A DNA stretch of 64,000 bases from Watersipora subatra (Eukaryota > Bryozoa > Gymnolaemata > Cheilostomatida > Watersiporidae). The notes beneath the pieces are model-generated. The model saw only the letters and a program-made list of their open reading frames with translations. It made no database searches and was not told the origin of the DNA. Both the position numbers and the translations under genes were made by a program. This document shows, in pieces, positions 1 to 9,834 of the stretch. Within the stretch, counting starts at the first letter, position 1. Each line of letters opens with the position of its first letter. The stretch spans positions 1,364,001-1,428,000 of the forward strand of contig NC_088714.1 of NCBI RefSeq assembly GCF_963576615.1. Reading direction: 5' to 3'.

Positions 1-172
1 CATTATTCATATTATTATTAATTATTAGTATCATTCAAATAATATGAATATGAAAACAGCGATATGCATTACTGGGCAGCGAGTCGATGATTCTGTGATG
101 TGTCCTTTTCGGTGTAAAGCCACTTACTAAGTTGGTGTTTTTTATGGTGAGATTGTTGTTCCTGTTGTTCAG

Positions 173-249
173 GTGGTTATCCACAGTCTGCTTGGAGCTG
201 GTGGAAAAGAGATGGCCTGGTTACTGGAGGAGCTTATGGCACTAACAAG
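173..249 (+). CDS. CTSB: Cathepsin B-like exon (first in window)
   Basis: 77 bases between acceptor ttgttgttcag and donor gtttga. The first codon is completed by a G from an upstream exon outside the window. It encodes [20 protein letters not shown] and on to the conserved AYGTNK. Confidence 0.88.
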
Positions 250-3200
250 GTTTGATGACATGAAATATTGCTTAATGAGTCGAATGAACTGTCACATTAC
301 AAGTAAAAGTTGTAAACAAACAAAAATGCTTGGCCTGGTCAGACTTTGTTTTGGCCAATGACTACAACAGACCATAGAGCTATCTGCTCATGGAGTTGCA
401 TTATGTTTGCTATATCAAAATTATGCTAAGCATTGTAAAAATTCTAAAACATATAAACAATTATCAATACTGTCGCAATTTTTTTTATTCAATTGTCTAC
501 CAACATTCAAGTAATTATGAAACCAGTTTAAAGGCAGAACATCATCAGTAAAAGAGTGAATTTTCCAGATAAATATTCATGCAATTTGTATATTTCTATA
601 CAAATATAGGCTATCCGAAAGTCTCGGTCATCAAGTTTTATTGATGTTATTAGTTATATTAGTTAATACTATACATGCATGTGTCTATTCTGCCTTTAAA
701 ATCATCCATCTATAGAACGTAAATGTAAGTACTGGTTGCGGACAACGATTACCAATTTGAAAAGCAATCAGTTTAATGACCTACACAAATGTTGTGGTAA
801 TGTTATTATACATGGTGTCCAGATGAGCTGCAAGATGAGACAACCAAAAGAAACCCTGTACATTTGTTGAATGTGAACATAACTTCTCAAACAGCTCATA
901 ATTTGTGCTTGGAGTTTGAGTGGGGTCCAACCAGACTGTTCATTCTTTATTGTTAATGGGCTCGGACCACACTAAATGTTGCATACCTCCTGTTTCACAT
1001 TGTTTTATTTATTCTGGCTGCTGACTGGACTCTGCAAGAAGTTGAACATTCCTTGGTTTTTTTGGTATTTTAATGGAGCACCATGAATAGAATCGTCGTA
1101 TTGGCCTATAGTTCTACACTTTCACATGAGAGATAAAACATTGAAAGTTGGTTATAAACAAGGTGATTGTCACCTCTTATCCGGCGTATTCTCTTATCAT
1201 GTGGTGTAGGCGCGTCGAGGCCAGGTGATGCTTATCTTCCCTTTCTGTCTAGGCAAGCCATGGTCAAAATTTTACATAGCGTCGCATGACCACAGCTTCG
1301 GCTCAAAGGTCCTTTGATAACAGACAAGCCATTATTTGGGCCTCTGCTGCCTACAAAGGTGATCCGGTTATTTTGTAGTTTGTTACCGGCTGTACTCACC
1401 TTTGTCCTTTGATAGTGAAGGTGTACCTAGTTTTCATGATGAATATCATACACTTTTGCACATACCAGCAACAGTATCACATGACTTTCTCGGATAGCGA
1501 TGTCTCACTCAATTGTTTTCAACTCTACTCGTCATATCGTTAATTTTAATTTTTGTTGACCTTCTGATCTATAATTCATACTAGCAGGCGCTGTGGCCAC
1601 TGATTCATGTTTGTTCTTGATTCACTTGAAGGGCTGCCAGCCATATGCCATCAAACCTTGTGAGCATCATGTGAACGGAACAAGGCAGCCATGCAGCGGG
1701 GATGAGCATACTCCTAAATGCACAAAAGAGTGTGAATCATCTTATTCCAAGTCCTATAAGGTTAGTGTTCATTCGAGTTTCGCTATTGAGGATAAGGAGG
1801 TGTGCGTATTACCCCTGATCAAAATGCTTACCGCTGCAAGGTTTCTTGACCTTGACCTTCATACAGTGGACAAGACCTAAGACGAGCTAAGATTATTAAC
1901 ATCAGCTATCATTTCTAGTCATGCCGCTGTATTCCGCTTTCAGATGTGTGCTCGATGAATCACTGTTGTTGTTAGTTTTGAACAATACATGTTGTTCAGA
2001 TCATATTGAATGCCCATTTAAACAAGTCATAAAGGCTGTTTTGCACATCATGGCAATTTTATTACGCAACTACATTGTATTTGTTTATTACTAACCAGAG
2101 TTTAAAAATCAAAGTGGTTCAGGGCTGATGTAGATTTTGTGGAGGGCGGTATTTCTATATAGCTCCCCCTATTCTCACAGGATGATATGTGGTACGGTTC
2201 CTCGGCCTACTCGGTTGGACCCGAGGTCTCACAGATCCAGAAGGAGATAATGACCAATGGGCCAGTAGAGGGATCGTTCACTGTTTATGCCGATTTTCCT
2301 AGCTACAAATCTGGTGAGTATTATTTGCTTAAGAGTTGTCCCTCTGTCAGCTTTGAGCCATTAGTGTGTTCAAGAGAAAACAATGTGTGCTTCTGGAATG
2401 CCGCCGTCAGTAGGTATAGGAGGTTAAAGAATAGTTATAATTCTACAAAAATTACAAAATTCTTCTGCTCGATGCAGTCGCTAGTAAAATAAGCAGTGAT
2501 AGCAGAGCTAGCGACTTGGGATAACTGAGAGATAAAGGGGTGGTTATAAGGCCATTTGTTTTAGTGTCTTCACCTTTGACGGAAAACATCATGCTGATGT
2601 GTTGATTGTTACCGTGACAACCATTCTGATGATTGCTTCATGATGCTTTACATACATAAAGTTAATTCACTTTGACATCGTCCTCGTATGTTAAAACTGC
2701 CTCATGTTGGAGTAGATATTCTCATAAAAATTAACTGTCATCAGTTCGTTCAATATGTACAATAAATTTTGTATAAATATTGTGCGCAAATTGCGTGTAA
2801 ACGAATGCATTATACAAAACCGTGTCAAAGTGTCAAGTTAAAGTGTCAAGTTAAAATGTCTAAAAGTGTTAAAATGTCTAAAAGTGTTAAAATGAGAGTC
2901 GATAAAAATAGATTGTGATCATTACATCTTAGAAACGGACAGGAGGAAGGGTGTGTGGAGGAAGGGCTCAGCAGTGTGCAAGTTTGGAGGTAGAACTTGT
3001 GACAGAAATAAGTATTTTAACTTGCTCTGATGTAGACCAGTTGAAGTTTAAACCAACCTAACTTTTCTTTTATGGGCTTTTTTATTTGCATTTTTACCAG
3101 CTTTTTTCTCTTGCAAAACAATTTTTCAAAACTTGAAAAATTGTTTCGGAAATGACCTCGGGTGTGGAGTCAGAAATTTGTCGTAATTTCATATATTATG

Positions 3201-3912
3201 TCGGGAAGACTCTAAGTATGTTAAAGGTTTGATTGTATGTAAAGTATTCAGTGTATAGCTTACATAGCTTACCTGGTTGTTTTTGCTTATTTTCAATGCT
3301 TGTCTTGCAACTTTATTGAATGTCAAAACAGTAGTCGCAATGAAGAACATATTCCTCTAGTATCTTTTTAAAAGGTGAAAAGTCACTAACAGAATTAGCC
3401 AATGAGACGCAAGCAATGTAAAAAGCGATTTATACAACGCCTTCATACCAGTGACATCAGCATGAGTCGCGATTCCTTTTGCCATGCGAATAGATAAATA
3501 CACATGGGATGCATATGTACACATTCATTGTCTTAACACTCCCTAGTCACTAGTTGCTATAGCTAACATGTCTCAGTAACCTGACTAAACCTGTACAAGT
3601 ATCTAGTGTTGTGACATCATTTTCTTTGACAACCTATGCGTGTACTTGCAAGGCTTTGGCTCCAGAAATCATTTATACATAGACATTGATTGTCAATGTG
3701 TGTTCATAGGCGTTTATCAGCACGAGTCTGGTGCTGCTCTCGGTGGGCATGCCATCAGAGTCTTGGGATGGGGCACAGAGGAGGGCACCCCATATTGGCT
3801 TGTGGCCAACTCATGGAACTATGACTGGGGAAACAAAGGCTACTTCAAGATCCTAAGAGGAAAAGATGAGTGTGGAATAGAGAGTGGTATCGCGGCTGGC
3901 ATGCCAAAGTAG
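173..3912 (+). CDS. CTSB: Cathepsin B-like cysteine protease, C-terminal part (4 exons)
   Basis: Lysosomal or secreted papain-family (C1A) protease; only the last four coding exons are in the window, joined 173-249, 1632-1760, 2181-2313, 3710-3912. All junctions are AG/GT and the phases agree (one base carried into exon 1, then 0, 0, 1). Visible landmarks: [20 protein letters not shown] in exon 1; the occluding-loop segment [12 protein letters not shown] in exon 2, whose adjacent histidines give cathepsin B its dipeptidyl-carboxypeptidase activity; [14 protein letters not shown] in exon 3; the catalytic His in [11 protein letters not shown] and the Asn in NSWNYDWG in exon 4. The catalytic Cys lies in an exon left of the window, so the gene is partial here only because of the window edge. 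The protein ends GIAAGMPK. Identification is by family motifs; the B-type loop makes cathepsin L or K unlikely. Confidence 0.93.
250..1631 (+). other. Intron of the cathepsin B-like gene
   Basis: AT-rich, no supported exon or RNA gene. The two following introns (1761-2180 and 2314-3709) are equally plain apart from a short run of 'gtgtcaagttaaa' and 'atgtctaaaagtgttaaa' repeats near 2825-2893. Confidence 0.7.
1632..1760 (+). CDS. CTSB: Cathepsin B-like exon with occluding loop
   Basis: 129 bases, phase 0 at both ends, donor gttagt. Starts [10 protein letters not shown] and carries the His-His pair of the cathepsin B occluding loop followed by a cysteine-rich stretch. Confidence 0.92.
2181..2313 (+). 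CDS. CTSB: Cathepsin B-like exon
   Basis: 133 bases between acceptor ctcacag and donor gtgagt, ending in phase 1. Contains [18 protein letters not shown], the conserved segment before the catalytic His exon. Confidence 0.92.
3710..3912 (+). CDS. CTSB: Cathepsin B-like terminal exon with catalytic His and Asn
   Basis: Acceptor ttcatag at 3709; the first codon (Gly) is completed by the last base of the preceding exon. Contains [11 protein letters not shown] and [10 protein letters not shown] and ends at a TAG stop. Confidence 0.94.
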
Positions 3913-4046
3913 GGAGACTTCGGCGCTCGACAGTCATGATTCCTTTTGATTTCGCCTTCATAGACATTCTTAACTAACCTCTTACAAATGTTACTTATAT
4001 ATCATTCTATAATGTTATTACTAAATATGTTTGATATATTTTAGTA

Positions 4047-4052
4047 AATAAA
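4047..4052 (+). terminator. Polyadenylation signal of the cathepsin B-like gene
   Basis: AATAAA 135 bases after the stop codon. The tandem satellite starts about 20 bases further on, so the transcript end abuts the array. Confidence 0.7.
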
Positions 4053-4069
4053 CTGATCATAATCGCAAT

Positions 4070-7000
4070 GTTAAGTTGATGATGTACTACCAAGGCTTAA
4101 GTTGATGTTAAGTTGAAGATGTACTACCAAGGCTTAAGTTAATGTTAAGTTGAAGATGTACTACCAAGGCTTAAGTTGATGTTAAGTTGAAGATGTACTA
4201 CCAAGGCTTAAGTTGATGTTAAGTTGAAGATGTACTACCAAGGCTTAAGTTGATGTTAAGTTGAAGATGTACTACCAAGGCTTTAAGTTGATGTTAAGTT
4301 GAAGATGTACTACCAAGGTTTAAGTTGATGTTAAGTTGAAGATGTACTACCAAGGCTTAAGTTGATGTTAAGTTGAAGATGTACTACCAAGGCTTAAGTT
4401 GATGTTAAGTTGAAGATGTACTACCAAGGCTTAAGTTGATGTTAAGTTGAAGATGTACTACCAAGGCTTAAGTTGATGTTAAGTTGAAGATGTACTACCA
4501 AGGCTTTAAGTTGATGTTAAGTTGAAGATGTACTACCAAGGCTTTAAGTTGATGTTAAGTTGAAGATGTACTACTAAGGCTTTAAGTTGATGTTAAGTTG
4601 AAGATGTACTACCAAGGCTTAAGTTGATGTTAAGTTGAAGATGTACTACCAAGGCTTAAGTTGATGTTAAGTTGAAGATGTACTACCAAGGCTTTAAGTT
4701 GATGTTAAGTTGAAGATGTACTACCAAGGCTTTAAGTTGATGTTAAGTTGAAGATGTACTACCAAGGTTTAAGTTGATGTTAAGTTGAAGATGTACTACC
4801 AAGGCTTAAGTTGATGCTAAGTTGAAGATGTACTACCAAGGCTTAAGTTGATGTTAAGTTGAAGATGTACTACCAAGGCTTTAAGTTGATGTTAAGTTGA
4901 AGATGTACTACCAAGGCTTTAAGTTGATGTTAAGTTGAAGATGTACTACCAAGGCTTTAAGTTGATGTTAAGTTGAAGATGTACTACCAAGGCTTAAGTT
5001 GATGTTAAGTTGAAGATGTACTACCAAGGCTTAAGTTGATGTTAAGTTGAAGATGTACTACCAAGGCTTAAGTTGATGTTAAGTTGAAGATGTACTACCA
5101 AGGTTTAAGTTGATGTTAAGTTGAAGATGTACTACCAAGGCTTAAGTTGATGTTAAGTTGAAGATGTACTACCAAGGTTTAAGTTGATGTTAAGTTGAAG
5201 ATGTACTACCAAGGCTTAAGTTGATGTTAAGTTGAAGATGTACTACCAAGGCTTAAGTTGATGTTAAGTTGAAGATGTACTACCAAGGCTTAAGTTGATG
5301 TTAAGTTGAAGATGTACTACCAAGGTTTAAGTTGATGTTAAGTTGAAGATGTACTACCAAGGCTTAAGTTGATGTTAAGTTGAAGATGTACTACCAAGGT
5401 TTAAGTTGATGTTAAGTTGAAGATGTACTACCAAGGCTTTAAGTTGATGTTAAGTTGAAGATGTACTACCAAGGCTTAAGTTGATGTTAAGTTGAAGATG
5501 TACTACCAAGGCTTAAGTTGATGTTAAGTTGAAGATGTACTACCAAGGCTTTAAGTTGATGTTAAGTTGAAGATGTACTACCAAGGCTTTAAGTTGATGT
5601 TAAGTTGAAGATGTACTACCAAGGTTTAAGTTGATGTTAAGTTGAAGATGTACTACCAAGGCTTAAGTTGATGCTAAGTTGAAGATGTACTACCAAGGCT
5701 TAAGTTGATGTTAAGTTGAAGATGTACTACCAAGGCTTTAAGTTGATGTTAAGTTGAAGATGTACTACCAAGGCTTTAAGTTGATGTTAAGTTGAAGATG
5801 TACTACCAAGGCTTTAAGTTGATGTTAAGTTGAAGATGTACTACCAAGGCTTAAGTTGATGTTAAGTTGAAGATGTACTACCAAGGCTTAAGTTGATGTT
5901 AAGTTGAAGATGTACTACCAAGGCTTAAGTTGATGTTAAGTTGAAGATGTACTACCAAGGCTTAAGTTGATGTTAAGTTGAAGATGTACTACCAAGGTTT
6001 AAGTTGATGTTAAGTTGAAGATGTACTACCAAGGCTTAAGTTGATGTTAAGTTGAAGATGTACTACCAAGGTTTAAGTTGATGTTAAGTTGAAGATGTAC
6101 TACCAAGGCTTAAGTTGATGTTAAGTTGAAGATGTACTACCAAGGCTTAAGTTGATGTTAAGTTGAAGATGTACTACCAAGGCTTAAGTTGATGTTAAGT
6201 TGAAGATGTACTACCAAGGTTTAAGTTGATGTTAAGTTGAAGATGTACTACCAAGGCTTAAGTTGATGTTAAGTTGAAGATGTACTACCAAGGTTTAAGT
6301 TGATGTTAAGTTGAAGATGTACTACCAAGGCTTTAAGTTGATGTTAAGTTGAAGATGTACTACCAAGGCTTAAGTTGATGTTAAGTTGAAGATGTACTAC
6401 CAAGGTTTAAGTTGATGTTAAGTTGAAGATGTACTACCAAGGCTTAAGTTGATGTTAAGTTGAAGATGTACTACCAAGGTTTAAGTTGATGTTAAGTTGA
6501 AGATGTACTACCAAGGCTTAAGTTGATGTTAAGTTGAAGATGTACTACCAAGGCTTAAGTTGATGTTAAGTTGAAGATGTACTACCAAGGCTTAAGTTGA
6601 TGTTAAGTTGAAGATGTACTACCAAGGCTTAAGTTGATGTTAAGTTGAAGATGTACTACCAAGGCTTAAGTTGATGTTAAGTTGAAGATGTACTACCAAG
6701 GCTTAAGTTGATGTTAAGTTGAAGATGTACTACCAAGGCTTAAGTTGATGCTAAGTTGAAGATGTACTACCAAGGCTTAAGTTGATGTTAAGTTGAAGAT
6801 GTACTACCAAGGTTTAAGTTGATGTTAAGTTGAAGATGTACTACCAAGGCTTAAGTTGATGTTAAGTTGAAGATGTACTACCAAGGTTTAAGTTGATGTT
6901 AAGTTGAAGATGTACTACCAAGGCTTAAGTTGATGTTAAGTTGAAGATGTACTACCAAGGCTTAAGTTGATGTTAAGTTGAAGATGTACTACCAAGGCTT

Positions 7001-7855
7001 AAGTTGATGTTAAGTTGAAGATGTACTACCAAGGCTTTAAGTTGATGTTAAGTTGAAGATGTACTACCAAGGCTTAAGTTGATGTTAAGTTGAAGATGTA
7101 CTACCAAGGTTTAAGTTGATGTTAAGTTGAAGATGTACTACCAAGGCTTAAGTTGATGTTAAGTTGAAGATGTACTACCAAGGCTTAAGTTGATGCTAAG
7201 TTGAAGATGTACTACTAAGGCTTAAGTTGATGTTAAGTTGAAGATGTACTACCAAGGCTTTAAGTTGATGTTAAGTTGAAGATGTACTACCAAGGCTTAA
7301 GTTGATGTTAAGTTGAAGATGTACTACCAAGGCTTAAGTTGATGTTAAGTTGAAGATGTACTACCAAGGCTTAAGTTGATGCTAAGTTGAAGATGTACTA
7401 CCAAGGCTTAAGTTGATGTTAAGTTGAAGATGTACTACCAAGGTTTAAGTTGATGTTAAGTTGAAGATGTACTACCAAGGCTTAAGTTGATGTTAAGTTG
7501 AAGATGTACTACCAAGGTTTAAGTTGATGTTAAGTTGAAGATGTACTACCAAGGCTTAAGTTGATGTTAAGTTGAAGATGTACTACCAAGGCTTAAGTTG
7601 ATGTTAAGTTGAAGATGTACTACCAAGGCTTAAGTTGATGTTAAGTTGAAGATGTACTACCAAGGCTTAAGTTGATGTTAAGTTGAAGATGTACTACCAA
7701 GGCTTAAGTTGATGTTAAGTTGAATATGTACTACCAAGGCTTAAGTTGATGTTAAGTTGAAGATGTACTACCAAGGTTTAAGTTAATGCTAAGTTGAAGA
7801 TGTACTACCAAGGCTTAAGTTGATGTTAAGTTGAAGATGTACTACCAAGGCTTAA
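4070..7855. repeat. 37-38 bp satellite array, about 100 copies
   Basis: Head-to-tail units built on aagttgatgttaagttgaag followed by atgtactaccaaggctt. Units differ mainly at one point (ggctt, ggcttt or ggttt) and occasionally by a T-to-C change giving gatgctaag. The same order of variants recurs after about 857 bp (gatgctaag at about 4811 and again at about 5668, with matching runs around both), so blocks of about 23 units have been duplicated. No long ORF crosses it because every unit carries stops. Confidence 0.98.
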
Positions 7856-8215
7856 AAAATGAAGACAAGCTTAATGATGATTTTTCTAAAATATACAAGT
7901 ATATGTAACCTGTTTCAGTTAAATTATATACCACTTAGAATTACATAGATCTGCATATTAATATTGGTGGTACTTGTCTACATGATCTTGGAGTAATCTT
8001 CTCTCCAAATGGATGTCAAACAATCTGTCTTCTAATTGGTGTTAAATTCAATAGTCAGTTCTTTCCTAGCTGCTTACTGGGAGTGAATAAAAAACAATAC
8101 TCTAGATGTCATATGTTATAGAGATTTGAGGGAATACTAGTAACAGCATAGCAGTGCTTTGGTACCGATAGCCTGACCATTGATACAGAGGAAAATATAT
8201 TGCTGAGAAATCCGC
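7856..8215. other. Unique spacer between two tandem arrays
   Basis: No ORF, RNA gene or repeat that I can support. Confidence 0.5.
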
Positions 8216-8735
8216 TCAGAGGTTCAGCATGTATCTTATGTAGTCGGAGTGGTCACTAAAGCTGGAGGGTGTGTTGGCAGCAGCTGTCAGCATGTATCTC
8301 ATGTAGTCAGAGTAGTCACTAAAGCTGGAGGGTGTGTTGGCAGCAGCGGTCAGCAAGTATATCATGTAGTCGGAGTGGTCACTAAAGCTGGAGGGTGTGT
8401 TGGCAGCAGCTGTCAGCATGTATCTTATGTAGTCGGACTGGTCACTAAAGCAGGAGGGTGTGCTGGCAGCAGCTGTCAGCATGTATATCATGTAGTCGGA
8501 GTGGTCACTAAAGCTGGAGGGTGTGCTGGCAGCAGCCGTCAGCATGTATCTTATGTAGTCGGAGTGGTCACTAAAGCTGGAGGGTGTGTTGGCAGCAGCT
8601 GTCAGCATGTATATCATGTAGTCGGAGTGGTCACTAAAGCTGGAGGGTGTGTTGGCAGCAGCTGTCAGCATGTATATCATGTAATCGGAGTGGTCACTAA
8701 AGCTGGAGGGTGGGCTGGCAGCAGCTGTTTACATA
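8216..8735. repeat. 63 bp minisatellite, about 8 copies
   Basis: Unit contains gtagtcggagtggtcactaa, agctggagggtgtgttggca and gcagctgtcagcatgtat. Because 63 is a multiple of three and the unit lacks stops in some frames, open frames run through it on both strands (178 codons on +, 154 on -). I see no splice sites, signal peptide or known domain linked to either frame, so I treat it as non-coding repeat. Confidence 0.9.
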
Positions 8736-9663
8736 ATATAGAAGCCGATAGACTAGCTTCTCACTCCATCCATGTTTTAACTTAAAACATGGAATGAAGG
8801 AGGAATTTCAGAGTAAAACAAACACTTCATACATACAATTGCTTGTGTCCATATATACGTGTAGGTACATGTGTAGGTATTGTAGGTAGTTCTCTATGAC
8901 TTGAATAAATCGGTATTTGTAAAACAGGTTGAACTAGACTCAACTTGAGATTCACTATGTTTGCATGACACGCATGATGCGCAAATTTGAGCCAATTCGC
9001 AAATTAACCGCATCATGGAAACGGCGTCAATCAGCAAGCCAAGCAGTTTTGCGATGCACAAATCTTTATCGAATCCATCATGCTTGCGAATGATGCGCAT
9101 TAAAATATTGCTAGCTGTTCCATTATAAACATTTTCACGTTTGAGTCGTTTTTATTTTTATTTGAGCAGTCTCGATGCCCAATGTTCCAATGAGTCATAA
9201 ATTAGGTTAGTACTTGACCTATGGGGTCAAGCACAACACTGTTGCAACACTGTTCAATCCATTGAAACATTGGATTGCAAAGCCACTCAACTTGCCACAG
9301 CCCCAAATATATATCATGTGAGTTATGGAAACAGTGATTTTACTTTGTAACAAGCCCTTGCTAGTTGCGGTTTCTTGCTAGTGGTTCTACACACTGTGGC
9401 AGGCGTTACAAGGTAAATCTCTGTCTTATTCTTTGGCTGAGTATACACATATGCATATGCAGTACAATGATAGTATTTATTATATAAACAGTCAAATAAT
9501 TCAGATACAACTAGATTATCCCAATGATAACCCCTTCACAGTCCGAGTATACAATACAAAGAATTAGTCTCTTTAGGCAGACATTGCGATAGATTTATCA
9601 AGGCTATATTAATACATAAAGTTTAAATATTACACTCAAGGTGCTCCACTCTCAGTTCATCAA
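8736..9663. other. Intergenic, no supported gene
   Basis: AT-rich single-copy DNA. It holds only the likely polyadenylation signal of the next gene. Confidence 0.5.
9476..9481 (-). terminator. Candidate polyadenylation signal of the Cys-rich protein gene
   Basis: TTTATT on the + strand is AATAAA on the coding strand, about 180 bases after the stop codon. Confidence 0.4.
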
Positions 9664-9834
9664 CTATTTAAATCTTTTATTAGCTGGGAAGACATCTACC
9701 ATCACATCTAACAAGTCTTTACTCTTAAAAAACTTGCACTCTTCTATCTGTTTTGTCGTGCGCGACGAGACCTTGTCTATGCCCATGCAGTAGTTGTTGG
9801 TGCACTCTAGCATTTCGCTGTCCTTCCAGTCATC
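9664..9834 (-). CDS. Terminal exon of the secreted Cys-rich protein
   Basis: Starts after acceptor tttgcag with DDWKDSEMLECTNNYC and ends at the stop. 56 residues in frame with exon 1. Confidence 0.62.
   Translation of the reverse strand, partial: DDWKDSEMLECTNNYCMGIDKVSSRTTKQIEECKFFKSKDLLDVMVDVFPANKRFK

Noticed and set aside
4070-7855. CRISPR-like array
   Set aside because: Units are contiguous with no unique spacers, and the DNA is eukaryotic; it is satellite DNA.
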